DNA from: Carposina sasakii
Lineage: Eukaryota; Arthropoda; Insecta; Lepidoptera; Carposinidae
Assembly (NCBI GenBank): GCA_014607495.2
Contig: CP053157.1
Span: forward strand, 6,200,001 to 6,264,000
DNA: 64,000 nucleotides
Direction: 5' to 3'
Numbering within the stretch: the first letter of the stretch is position 1; each line of letters opens with the position of its first letter. Below, in pieces: positions 9,616-21,095 of this stretch. The notes under the pieces are model-generated. The model was not told the origin of the DNA. It saw only the letters and a list, made by a program, of their open reading frames with translations, and did no database searches. A program made the position numbers and the translations under genes.

Positions 9616-10660
9616 AACTGTCTTTAGGTTACCGATTATTCTGAGCGCGTAATGGCGACATCGTGACCAAATTTTCAAAGATTACATTCATTATTATTTA
9701 ATACAAATTATAGAAATCACAGGCAACTCTATAGACATACTCTCCCTTGCCTTTGCCTCGAAATAAATTTCAAAAAGTTACAAGGCCAGCTCTCTATTGC
9801 GCTTCCTTCATGTTCGGTCGCCCTCAGCCATAAAGTACGGAGCACATGGACGACTAGGCGGAATGTAAAGCACATAACGTAACGGTGTCGTACATGGGTG
9901 ATCTGTAATCGATACCGCTTTTTGTGTTGGTTTTTGATGGGGTTTTTTAGAACACAGCATTTGTTCGGAACGTGTTATCTAAACCATTATTATGTAAGTA
10001 AGTTTTTTATTTATTATTTATTTTATTTCATACAATATATAACATAACAGAATGATCCAAATCGAATGATATATAATGATTTAGTTATGAATATACCTAC
10101 CTAAAATACGGATTGAATCTATCAGCAAAGACCGAACTAGCGTAGTGACAACTACGTGAAAAATTGCTAGTGTGCATATCCCTTACAGCTCTGACGGTGA
10201 ATGTCATTTTGACACAGTTCTATTTTCAAACTACTCTGTACGCGTAAACGAGGAAAGTTGCCGAACTAACGGAGAGATGTTTTCACTATGAACTACTTTA
10301 CAGAAAATGTAGTATCTTTCTTGGAATATCTCGTTGCCAAATGGTTTGTTTTGTTTAACTTTCATTATTCTTGCTGACATAATACAGCCAGAGCGGTGAG
10401 ATTGGGATGTTAAGTTTTGTATATGGCGTAGTCATAAGACGCAGCAAATGCATGGCACTTGGGGTTTTGAAAAATAATATCGCTCGATATATAATATGGA
10501 GAGATGTATTCAAGATAATATAATTGATTTACACAACAATATAGAAAAAACCTTTTTAAAAATTCTACTTACACCTTAGAATAAGCCAATGGCGCAAGAC
10601 TTACACAGTACGAGTATACCTACTAATGAATAGGTAAATACATGCCGAGTGCCGACTTAC
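9616..10660. other. Intergenic, no supported gene
   Basis: AT-rich sequence with scattered short frames only. I see no repeat shared with the rest of the window. Confidence 0.4.
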
Positions 10661-10748
10661 ATATCGAGGGGTGAAAGGCTATTTGGGATAAGCGCCATTT
10701 ATTTATATATATGGCGCTTATCCCAAATAGCCTTTCACCCCGCGATAT
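10661..10748. repeat. Long hairpin: 38-bp inverted repeat, 12-nt loop
   Basis: Left arm 10661-10698 (starting ATATCGAGGGGTGAAAGGCT) pairs with right arm 10711-10748 (starting ATGGCGCTTATCCCAAATAG) at 37 of 38 positions; the one mismatch is A versus C six to seven bases from the outer end. The loop is TTATTTATATAT. Such a perfect stem indicates a recent origin or active maintenance: a minimal foldback MITE, a hairpin-RNA (endo-siRNA) source, or less likely a microRNA precursor, whose stems are normally less perfect. Confidence 0.92.
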
Positions 10749-11345
10749 ATAGAAATAACAAAGGAGGAAACTATGTCATTCTCATTATCGTCACTATAAT
10801 AATATTACTTTATCTAACATATGCAGTAGCATTACACCCCACAAAGGACTACAAGCATAAAATGTTCACACAATTGTGTAATATTTATACGAGTAGGTTA
10901 TATAACTATATAACAACTTCATAACTATAAGGTCAATAGTAACTTGCAAAAACTGCGTAACCCCAAAAACACAAAAATGTAAGAAAGAACTCGCTGTTTT
11001 GAAGTTACTTGTCATCACATCTCAGGCCCGAGGGAGTGAAGTGCTTTGACAACGTTATCGCGAGTCCGTAAAAATACGCACTCCTTCGCAAACAAAGAAT
11101 ACCCTTCAAAGTCGACGAAACACAACCGCTAGGGGGTTTCAACTGAATGATATAATAACTTCTTGTAAAAATAAATGCGGTGATTTGTGTTGTTATTTGC
11201 GAAAATGAAGTTTTTTAAAGTTTAGTCCTATATAGCTAGAGAGGGACTTACTGGCAAAATAAACAATATTTTTAAACGGTACAAACTGATTGAAATAATG
11301 TGCATTGTGCTTACCTGTACACAGTTAGCCTTTTCACATGGGATA
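10749..11345. other. Intergenic, no supported gene
   Basis: A small frame starting inside the hairpin is not convincing. I see no motifs or repeats in this stretch. Confidence 0.4.
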
Positions 11346-14300
11346 GTTAGCCTTTTTTTCAGTCATGTCACATAAGGTAACAAAACAAAAGATAACTTAT
11401 GTGCCAATTACATCTAATCGAATGGAATCATTTAGGGGCAAGGTTACGGGAAGATTACAAGATTTACACTACAATGAAAATCCCAACATATTGTATAGCT
11501 CGATATTTAGTCTCATATTAACTGAGTTTAATAAAGTATTTTTAACAAAATCTATTACTACAAGTAATCGTTTAGTTTTTAGCGAATGGGCCACACCTGG
11601 CATATATAAGAGCAGAGAATGTTTATATAATCTTTATAACGAAAAAACGTTTAACCACAGCGCAGCCTTCAAGGAGTATGTCAAACTGTATTCTAAGTTA
11701 TTTAAACGTATTTGTAACAACGCAAAATCAAATTTTGTAAAAAATAAAATTAAACAATCTACCAATAAGATTAAAACCACTTGGAATATAATTAATAGTG
11801 AGACCAGAAGAAATGCCGTTCGAGATTCCAGCTTTAGCTTAGTGATTGATGGAGTTAACATAAAATCTTACTCTGAGGTAGCCGCAGCTTTCCAAAACTT
11901 CTTTGATAGTATACCTCATTCAGCAACAAAAGACCTTAACTCATCCCCTGAGGTCGCTGCATCTTTGCTCAAAAACAGTATAGCAGCGTGTGAGAGGGAT
12001 TTTGCATTATCCTATGTTAACTACAAAGATATAATTAAAACTTTTAAATCATCTACTCCAAAAAAACCGCTGACCTATGGGGCCTATCGGTGAAAACGTT
12101 AGGTCCAATAATAGATGTAATAAGTACTCCGCTAGCAAGCGTTTTTAATAATTGTATAGACAAAGGAGTATTTCCTGATTTAATGAAACATAGTAAAGTT
12201 ATTCCGTTGTTCAAGTCAGGAGAATCTTCTGATCCAGGTAACTTTCGCCCGATATCAGTACTCCCAACAATCAGTAAAATCTTTGAAAAACTAATTTTAG
12301 AACAATTGTCCAGGCACTTCGATAGTAATAACATTTTTAGCAATAAGCAGTATGGCTTCACCAATGAGCGGTCTACTATCGACGCGGGAGTTGAGTTGCT
12401 AAGACACATTGTCGACACTTGGGAGGAGTCAGATGACGCACTGGGAGTGTTCTGTGACTTATCAAAAGCGTTTTATCGTGTCCACCATGAAATTTTAATT
12501 CGAAAATTAGAACATTATGGTATACGGGGTGGGGCCCTCTGTCTTCTAATGTCCTATTTGAACGATAGGATTCAGAAGGTAGATGTGAACGGAAAACAAT
12601 CACCGGGATCGCGCGTCACAATAGGTATCCCACAAGGTTCAATCCTTGGTCCGTTTCTTTTCCGTATTTATATAAATGATTTGCTATACTTTGTAGGTAA
12701 TGAGCATGAAATAGTATTGTTTGCAGATGACACCTCCTTACTATTTAAAGTAAAGAGGCAGCTCATCGTATATGACGTGGTGAATAGTGCTCTCTCTAAA
12801 GTGTTATATTGGTTTAGTAATAATAATCTTGTCCTAAATAGTGGGAAAAAAAATTTAATAAAATTTTTAACTCCCAACGTGAAACAAGTTAGAACTAATG
12901 TTTACATAGGCGACGAGAGACTGGATCAAGTGGATTCGACTGTTTTCTTGGGCATAACTTTGGATGCCAAATTACAATGGGGTCCTCACATTGAAAAACT
13001 AAGTAAGAAACTTAGTTCTGCAGCCTATTAGAGTTAAGAGAATTCGTCTACTGACAGATGTCGAGACTGCTAGAATTGTTTATTTTAGCTATTTCCATAG
13101 TATTATGACATACGGTATTTTATTATGGGGAAGCGTAGTTGATTGGGAGTCAATATTTATCTTGCAAAAAAGAGCTGTCCGTGCAATTCTAAACTTAGGG
13201 TCCAGGGTCACATTACGTGAGAAATTTAAAGAATTGAATATAATGACTTTAGCTTCAAATTATATTTATGAAAATTTATTATATGTTCATAAGAATTTAG
13301 ATAAATTTAATAAAATGTCTGATGTGTACAAAATAAATACAAAAGGTAAGAACACACTTGTTACTCATGTGTCCCGTCTCCGCAAAGTCAGTAAATCATT
13401 CATGGATCAATGTATACTTTTCTACAACAAGCTTCCAGATACACTCAAAGGGCTACTTATCTGTAAATTTAAAAACATTGTGAAGAAAAAACTTTGCATG
13501 AAAGAATTAATACATACAGTATTAGAATATTTAAATAATAGCGAGCCATGGAAGTGAATTGTTCTAGCATCCCTGAGTTACGCAATCTATGTTTTACTTT
13601 TATATTTAGCTTAGTAGGTATAGTTAATATGTGTTGGTGAATGTGCACAAGGTGTACCAGAAGCGCTATAGTGTATCATGCGTGACTTCTTCATTCTAAT
13701 GTTATTACCAGCTATATGTATTATACATTTAAGTTCTGAATGCCACGTTTGCTCTTCTGTTCATATTTTACCGTCGACTTGTACTATTGTACACAAATAT
13801 ACTATATTTTTTTATATTTTATAGTTTAGTTTAGTAGATACTTATTTGACATTGACTTGTACTCTGTGTACACATTTTTATTTTTATTTATACAGTTTAA
13901 ATTTGACATGGACCTGTACTTACTTTGTGTAAGTGGGTATGTAATTTATATGAATTTAATTTAATTGTGTTATGATAATTGAATTTATACACACTAAATG
14001 AGTTAAGTGTTACTATGATTATCTGATAACTAATCCAATGTAAGATTCTTTTGTTAATATGTTACTTAGTTTTGACTGTGTCGCTGGGAGTTTTCTTGCT
14101 ATTTCTTCTTCCAAGCAATGACACTTCACTGAAATAGTTAACAGTAATAGTAGAATCATGCGGTGTGTCAGACCTAATATTGGTTTTGCCATAAAGGAGA
14201 ACTGTCTAGCAGCTCTCCTGGATTTCGTCTTTAGGCGATCTTATTAGCTCCACGTTGGTGGCTATTAAGCCCCGAATCGCTAACTTATGCCTGACAGACC

Positions 14301-14503
14301 GTAACAAATCGCACCTTGGGGTGGTGACCGTTGCCAAAGCAAAAGCTTTGCGATTTTTTTTTTTGGGTTGATTAATTTCACCTCCTTTTTTGTTTGGTAG
14401 CGGTTTCATTTTGGGATGCGAACATAGAAAGTAACATAATTAGACAATCGACAAACAAGTTGTTAATGCTTTTATGTCGAATAAATGATTTTGAATTTGA
14501 ATT
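11346..14503 (+). mobile_element. 5'-truncated non-LTR retrotransposon (Jockey/CR1 superclade)
   Basis: The element lacks ORF1 and the endonuclease; it begins in the region between endonuclease and reverse transcriptase. It continues through the RT and C-terminus to 13557, then a ~900-bp 3' untranslated region. It ends in GTCGAATAAATGATTTTGAA TTTGAATT, a short TTTGAA repeat as expected of target-primed LINE insertion. The 5' border (about 11346) and the target duplication are uncertain. Confidence 0.8.
11365..13557 (+). pseudogene. LINE ORF2 remnant: reverse transcriptase with two frameshifts
   Basis: Three blocks belong to one former frame: 11365-12093, 12090-13031 and 13105-13557. The first is the pre-RT linker. 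The second contains the RT core: FRPISVLPTISKIFEKLI (motif 2), CDLSKAF (motif A), GIPQGSILGPFLF (motif B) and FADDTS (motif C, catalytic Asp pair). The third is the post-RT region (MTYGILLWG, typical of Jockey/CR1-type proteins). Breaks: a frame change near 12070-12090, and an extra base just after the AAY codons at about 13030 that creates an immediate stop; reading resumes in a shifted frame. Within motif A the usual SKAFD is SKAFY. The element cannot encode an active polymerase. Confidence 0.88.
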
Positions 14504-15354
14504 AGTATGAAATGGATAGCCAATGCTAAAAGAAAGAGTATACTTGATACCTACCTAAATTTACCTGCAAAAACGTAGAAGATATACATCGAGCTTTCTG
14601 TTACCTAGGTATACCGAATCTTTTATAACTTTACCCGTGCCCTACATTACGAGTACTGTAGCCAGCTAATATGACAGGAATTTTATTAATATCTTCGTAA
14701 ACAAACCAAATCTAATCGCAAAATAAGACATAAAATAGGTCATACCCAACTTATCACCATATAGATCCTAGCCCACGTTTTACGTCTCTATAAAGATATC
14801 CGATAAACTTGGGCGTTAAAATATTCCCTCTCTTTAATAAAGTACGTGTTTATAAGCTTGGCTATATAAGCCCAACGGTTGATTATGCCCAAAATTTGAT
14901 CCAACAAAAAGCGCAGTGACGCGAAATTGGCTGACAAATCCTCAGTAAAATCCCGGGTCCTAGCTGGACTACTTTTTGGGCCAACTTGGGTCCCTTCCTT
15001 TGTTATGTAAATATCAGTGTCTGGTAAAAGTTTGCCAACAAATATTCCCTCAGTGCCGATCCATTAGAAAATGAAAGAACATTTGGGAAAAGAGTTGTTG
15101 AGTTTAGTTCAAGAGCTTGACGCCCGCAGGTAGGGGAGTTGCGTGGTTTTAAATTGGTTCGTTTTAACGTAATAACGTTTTGAAAACATCAATCAAAAAG
15201 AGTTGGTACGAGAAATCAAAAAATAAATAATTTCTTTACTTTAATGTTAATCTTATTTAATCTAAAAACTTAAGTATTTACTTGTATAAATAAAAATATT
15301 GTCTGTTAGCCTTATTATTAGTGTACAGTAGTAAGTATACATTAAGCCATATAA
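14504..15354. other. Intergenic, no supported gene
   Basis: AT-rich DNA after the LINE tail. Nothing assignable. Confidence 0.4.
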
Positions 15355-15632
15355 TAAAATCATCATTATCATCATCATCAGCCTATTGCAGTCCACTGCT
15401 GAATGTAGGCCTCCCTCAGGACACGCCACAAGACTGCCATGGGGGGTATTTGCCCATAGTCACCACACTGGGCAGGCGGGTTGGCGACCGCAGTTTTAAT
15501 TTTGGACTATGTTGTTAACACGGGAGGCGCTGCTGCCCACTTCCCGGAAACCCTTAATCGTCTCGTACGACACCCACGGGCAGACATGGGGTGGTACAAA
15601 TTCTACTCTGCCGGCACCACGCGACCAATATA
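15355..15632 (-). mobile_element. RTE-type LINE 3' end, copy 1
   Basis: On the plus strand it starts with ATCATCATTATCATCATCAT, then CAGCCTATTGCAGTCCACTG; it ends GCCGGCACCACGCGACC. The ATC tract is the 3' tail of a minus-strand element. It closely matches 62736-63010 and, in part, 17902-18020. Tails of (GAT)n preceded by this conserved segment are common for RTE-clade LINEs in Lepidoptera (recalled, not searched). Short plus-strand frames here have no meaning. Confidence 0.7.
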
Positions 15633-16868
15633 ATAAAATACAGTACTCAAAGCATAAGTACTTCTAACTCCCTTACAATAATAGAAAGACGCGACTCCAC
15701 CAGCGATATTACACCACTAAGACTTTGTTTGAACAATGGTTAAATATTAGTTTAGGACTAATGATTCATTCGCCACGCCTCGCACCAACTCCTCCACTCT
15801 TTTATTCCCTCGACGCAATTCTTGACACATTGCAATAAAGTTTAAAATTCCCTGATTAGTGAGAGGAAAACTCGTTAAGCTATGTTTCCGTACCAAGGCT
15901 GAACCATTCAAATTAATGATAAGACGCTCTTACGGGATTTACAACCCTTGTCTTGGGAGAAAATAGCTAAATGATTCTCATGCGGATTATCCATCGGTGT
16001 GAAGGAGATTAGAGGATTAAAGAAAAATTTAAATGTACTTGCTCATTCATTTAACACCTTTCTCAACAACTAACTCTTTTTATACAACTACCTTCTCATT
16101 TTAGGTGCAATTAATAAGTCAGTGATTCCTCAAACAGAGCAAATAGATAGCTCGTTATTAAATATGTAATTTGTAAATAGTCGAGCAACTTAATATCTAA
16201 TATGGTGGGCGTTAAACCTACTAATAGGTACGAAAATATCTGGAGGAAATTCGTCGTTTTTAACCCTTTACAGTACATTCACTATCACTCTACCTATATG
16301 TGTAATGCCTATGCTAAGTACTAAGTGTTGGAGTAATGCAAGTTTTATAAGTAAATAGATGTAAGAGACTATTTATTGACTAGGAACAATATTACAGAAA
16401 TTAATTATTTAGCTGACAACTACCAAATAGCCAAGAGTATTTCCTACTCAGTGACTCGTCACATATTATATGAAGAACTATTTATTTTGCGTCCTATATT
16501 TCAATAAGCACTAAGACTAGTTTAGTGATGACGAAACTATTGAAATCATCGGTATCTACAGCACCGCAAAATATTTAACCCTCAGTAAATAATACGTAGT
16601 GACAAACGTTCCATCCTCATCTTTATATCGGGTCACCCTTGAAGCAAATAAATTGCCAGCAATTTTCGGCATCGTTTACCACGCCCCGGGGTACCAATGA
16701 TACGCTGAAAGTTTCATGTCCGTAGCGAATATGTACTGGCCACTGACCGTTTTTTTCAGTAGAATATGATTTTTATAAAGTAAAAGATTTTTTTAAATAA
16801 AATAAATAATCCTTCTTTTGCACCTTTTCTGTCACTTTCTGATTTAATGAAAATTTCTATTATGGTTA
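15633..16868. other. Intergenic, no supported gene
   Basis: No open frame of note and no repeat shared with other parts of the window. Confidence 0.4.
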
Positions 16869-17327
16869 TACAGGATGTCCCGGAAGTCGACGTCAAGCCG
16901 GAAATGGGAGATAGGCCTAATAGTGATCATAAAAATTAGAAAAAAAATCTAAGTTATGTACTTTATAAATTATAGGAATATCGAGAAAATCTACATCCTG
17001 TGATAGTTTTTTAATTCCTGTTGCTACAAATCTTCACTTTTTGTCTTCTTTTTTATTCTGTAATCCTGAAAAGTGCTTCTGTAAACTTTTTGCCTAAAAT
17101 TCAAAGCTGATATTCTCTTCCAAACTGGAGCAGTTCAGTTTAGAAGAAAATATCACGTTTTGCCCAACCAACTATTTAAAATTAATACTTCGCCCAACCT
17201 TAACTGGCTGTACTGAAAAATAAATGTAAGTAAATAACAAATTTTATTTTTTTATTTTTCTGATAACTATTATGACTTGGCCTATCTCCCGTTTCCAGCT
17301 TGACGTCGACTTCCGGGACACCCTGTA
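16869..17327. mobile_element. MITE with 47-bp TIRs and TA duplication (Tc1/mariner-like)
   Basis: Left TIR starts at 16871 with CAGGATGTCCCGGAAGTCGA; the right TIR, ending at 17325, reads inverted CAGGGTGTCCCGGAAGTCGA. The arms match at about 44 of 47 positions (through GGGAGATAGGCC). TA flanks both ends (16869-16870, 17326-17327). The 455-bp body has no transposase. TIR sequence and TA duplication indicate a non-autonomous Tc1/mariner-type element. Confidence 0.88.
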
Positions 17328-17901
17328 TATATATACTCATTAGAAAATTTACTTTTCATAAAATATAAAATCATAATATCGGCCGTGTCTGCAACCGAAA
17401 GTCAGATATATGAGTTTTTAAGATTCACACCATAGAAGTGCAAAGGCCGAAGATCTATATAAACTACAGACAATGAGCATACACCGTCACAAAGTTAAGT
17501 CCTTAAAATCTAAAATTCTTCATGAAAAATACTTCCAATTTGAAAATAATTTCATTTACAGTAAAATTAGAGCAGGGCCCTTACGTTTATATGAAGTGAG
17601 GTAAGGTATTTTAAGTAAGTCTCAGAGTAACATCATCTATTTTTTTTTTATATCCATAAAATAGTATGACCTGTCCGGCGTACTTGTATGAGTAGAGGTC
17701 AGTGGTCTTACCTCCAATGACCCTACGGATGAGCTACGATTGCTGTAGGATCGGATCGTTACAAATGACTTTCTTTTTTACGTCTCAATGGCGAGATAGA
17801 TATATTATACCTATACGTAGATATTTCTCCCATGTCATGAATAGCTAGAAATATTTTTGGTTTTTATAAAACGTTAATATTTTTTCGTAAGTTCTGTACA
17901 T

Positions 17902-18020
17902 TACGGCCGCGTGGTGCCGGCAAAGTAGAACTCGTACCACCCCATGTCTGCCCGTGGGTATCGTACGAGACGATGAAGGATGTCTGCCCAGTGGACTGCA
18001 ATATGATGATGATGATGATG
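17902..18020 (+). mobile_element. RTE-type LINE 3' end, copy 2, internally deleted
   Basis: Reads GGCCGCGTGGTGCCGGCAAA GTAGAA, then CATGTCTGCCCGTGGGTATC GTACGAGACGATGA, then jumps to GTCTGCCCAGTGGACTGCAA and ends in GATGATGATGATGATG. Relative to the other two copies the central ~150 bp are missing. The tail faces right, so this copy is on the plus strand. Confidence 0.7.
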
Positions 18021-18469
18021 ACTGTACATTTTACAGATTCATTGGTATTACAAAAAATCAAACAGTCTTGTTTTCAGTTTATATCTATCATAATTAAATA
18101 ATACATACATGCATAGACACGGCTGTGCTCCCGAAATTATGTAGCCCGAAGTGTAAGATCATAAAGGATATTCCACAGCCACGCTTAGCGCATAGCGGGG
18201 TCAGATGTTAAAGATCAGTTGAAATCCATTCCCATTGCATTTGCCGTATTCAGAAAAACATATTTTATACCTAGGCAGAATATACCACCAAATGTAGCAG
18301 CGTAGCCTGTAGCACGTAGTTGGTCGTAGCATGTAGTAACGCGTTCGCAGCAAAGCTGTTCATACTCGTAGCTCTATTTTGTTATTGTATCAATATAAAA
18401 TATGAGGCTCTGAAAGAAAGACGAGAAAATTTATTAAATTAAGATGTTCTCTTATTCTTTCAATCTCCC

Positions 18470-18615
18470 TTACTAGCTTGAGTATTTGTGCCCAAAAAAC
18501 GGCGGTAAGCTCACCTCTAACCAAGTGGGCCTTAATTACTCTCTTGAAATTAAATAAATGTACATGCACACTTCTGCCCAATCTCTTTGGCAATAGTAAA
18601 TATCTTCTTCAGTAG
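18470..18615 (+). repeat. Dispersed repeat, second copy of the 5855-5995 family
   Basis: Alignable blocks: GTGCCC(A)AAAAACGGCGGTAAGCTCACC, CAAGTGGGCCTTAATTAC and CACTTCTGCCCAATCTCTTT GGCAATAGTAA. No coding capacity. Confidence 0.5.
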
Positions 18616-18620
18616 GTATA

Positions 18621-19284
18621 CAAGGTGTGATAAAAGGGGTAAATTAAGTGAACTGTACAAAAATAACCCACTGTAAAGAACCTATCCACAATAAATGAGA
18701 GATTCGAAATCGCATGTTTTCAAGATTGTATGAACATTCCTGTGTTGGTTAGGAATTTGTCATGATTATTCTATTATGTATCTGGAAAAATAAATATGTA
18801 ATTTCGAGTCACAAATGAGAATAGATTCTCTATCATGAGTTATTTTCATAGCAATTTGCTCAACGTACAATTTTTGTTACACCGTATACTATTGGGCTTG
18901 AGTTTTATCCGAAGCCACATTATCACGTCCCAGATTAAATATAAGAAAGCTGCCAACCCTTGCCTTATTAGTAACCTAGCTCCGTATATTTTCGCCGGCG
19001 CATCAGATTCCCGCTCCGGTTTTGTCAACAGTCACGTCGCGACCGGTTGCTTAATCATGAATGACGCGTTTACGTATTCAGCGGGCCTCCCTACCCGCTA
19101 GCGAGAACACGAGATAACTTTACAAACGTTGTCTTGAATTCCCAAAGGCGTACAGTCCCGTTGATTATCCGGGATTTGAAATTAACATATTACGAATGCT
19201 CTAGAACGTTGGATGTAAGGCGAAACTGTACATGTTGTTTGGATAGCGGATTGTGTTGTGACGTTCATGGAGCAGTGATCAAGT
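18621..19284. other. Intergenic; unassigned GC-richer island at 18950-19150
   Basis: The 18950-19150 stretch is less AT-rich than its neighbours and holds an 88-codon plus-strand frame (18835-19101), but no recognisable domain, splice sites or codon bias. It could be a regulatory or conserved non-coding segment. Confidence 0.3.
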
Positions 19285-19520
19285 GTATTTGAAGTGCCTG
19301 TACTGATGCGGGGTTCTACTAGAATATATTAGCTGTATCACCTTCCGTGTATGTCGTAAGGGTTGACTAAGGAACTCAGGGGTCTTCTCTTAGGCGATGA
19401 GCTAGCAACTGATCATTCATATATGACCCTGCTATGCTAAACGTGACTGTAAGAATCTGTATCGTGATCCTGCAGCTCTGATTACCCCATTGTTGGAACA
19501 CAGCGGTAAATATAGTATTA
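19285..19520 (+). repeat. Dispersed repeat family 'catcagctgcacctccttccg', copy 1
   Basis: Reads CTGTACTGATGCGGGGTTCT, AGAATATATTAGCTGTATCA CCTTCCG, TAGGCGATGAGCTAGCAACT, GCTATGCTAAACGTGA, ATTACCCCATTGTTGGAACA CAGCGG. Members at 32500-32830 (rearranged), 38535-38700, 46175-46510 and 63735-63910 share these blocks in the same order and orientation. This is a common lepidopteran interspersed repeat (recalled); class unknown. Confidence 0.65.
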
Positions 19521-19654
19521 ACAACGTTTGAAGGCGGGCGGAAAGGTACGCTATGGCCTTGACAGAGGAATGAGTTTTCCACTATGTCTATGGCTAAAAT
19601 TTGTTAACCAGAGGTAGTACATAGACTGTATAGGTATTTACCGTCACATGACTA

Positions 19655-19980
19655 TACAGAATGATTTTTGGTCGTCAACGTTCCCGAAAACTACGGAATC
19701 TCCTCATCATCACGATGATTTTTCTCCATGGAAGCATACCTGGGAAATGTCTTGTTCCCAAGATATTAGGGTCCAAAGTTGAATAAATAGACTGCGTTTT
19801 TCTGCAAAAAGACGCGCACAAGATTTTCACGAGAAATAAACTAGCATAAACACTGGGCACTATAAATTTCGCCCGGCGAAAGACATCATTTCCCAGCATT
19901 TTTTTTGGCATAAACTTACTTTTTTTGATGTATAGAGTACGTACCCTTCGTTAAGGGTGGCGATGAAAAAACATCCTGTA
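19655..19980. mobile_element. MITE family M1 (CAGGATG ends, TA target), copy 1
   Basis: The left end TACAGAATGATTTTTGGTCG and the inverted right end TACAGGATGTTTTTTCATCG form imperfect TIRs next to TA. The interior contains GTCAACGTTCCCGAAAACTA, CCATGGAAGCATACCTGGGAA, CAAGATATTAGGGTCCAAAG and ACGAAGGGTACGTACTCTAT (the last two on opposite strands). The same blocks occur in reverse order at 27638-27972 and, shortened, at 37266-37415. Related by interior wording ('ccaagatattgaggtccaaag') to the TA-flanked MITEs at 24437 and 61745. Confidence 0.7.
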
Positions 19981-20204
19981 TATACCTAGGGTTGGCCAAA
20001 TATCCGGCGTTTTCTCGTCTGCGATGTACTAATTAATTACACCGCTTTGTGAACCCGCTGGGTAAATATTACCCAGTTTAGAAAGACACCCAATCCAATT
20101 TAAAGCTTACAATGACACTCAAATCTCAATCTCAAATCGATTGGCAAATATTGCATTATTTCCAACATTTTACCTACGTTACGTTTATGGGCAAATCCGG
20201 CCCC

Positions 20205-20385
20205 CTTATTACCTACCTAGCAAAAGCAAAGCGATGGCGAAAATTGTACAAAAATCGCTGATTGCTTGTCAAATTCGTATTACGTAAAATGATTTTCAAG
20301 GGAACTTTGACATTTCAAGGCGAATATTGTATAATTTTCGCTATCGCTTTGCTTCGGCTTTGCTATTACAAATTAGGTAATCAGA
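20205..20385. mobile_element. Short MITE with 'ttacctaa' TIRs
   Basis: The left end CCCCCTTATTACCTACCTAG CAAAAGCAAAGCGATGGCG is mirrored by the right end, which inverted reads CCCTCTGATTACCTAATTTG, AGCAAAGCGATAGCGAAAAT. A degraded partial copy sits at 35846-35975. No coding capacity. Confidence 0.7.
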
Positions 20386-21095
20386 GGGCTGTATTTTCGT
20401 AGCGCTGCGTGGTAGTGTCTCGCAAATCCGTGTATAAGAGATACACCCCACAGCTCCCCCTTATTCCTGCTTCATGGTCGGGTCTTTCCCTTAAGACGGT
20501 CTCATAAACAATCGGAGTGTTGTATCTCGTGTACGTGCGTTTAGTTTGTTCGCTCCGGAACATATTTAGGCGATGAGCAGACAAGCGACGTTTTGTTTCG
20601 AGAGTATATTGTTACCAAATTCCTTGAAAGAGAAGTATTGCGACGGTTGGGAATACGAGGGAATTTCTGTGCGGCGTCTAAGACCTTGTACGGATTGGAT
20701 TGCAAATGCTGTATTGTTCTATAAATGGACTTAATGGACTGTTGCTATGTATTATTATTTCAAACACTGATCTTCATGATATATATATATGTACGAGTAT
20801 TATTTGCATAGAGATTATATATGTAAAGAAACATGGTATTGTTTCTTAGGTACTTTCGTCGCCGTCGGTAGGCTCAGTTGTAATGATAGTTCTTTGTAAA
20901 TATCATAGATGGCGCCATGGCTACGGTTGGTAATGTACATAGAAATGTATACAAGCTGGAAACAGCGCTTCTTACTAAAAACTGCATCCCGAAAATTTGA
21001 CAAATTTGACCTTGAAAAACTAGACGGGAAAAAAGTAGAGTGTACTCACAACTTAATTTTAATGGACATTTTTTCATTCAATGACATTTCTACCA
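20386..21095. other. Intergenic, no supported gene
   Basis: Short overlapping frames on both strands (20815-21118) are not credible genes. An AT microsatellite lies near 20780. Confidence 0.4.

Noticed and set aside
15355..18020. CRISPR-like or palindromic array from the ATC/GAT runs
   Set aside because: These are simple-repeat tails of RTE-type retroposons in opposite orientation; no regular spacers.
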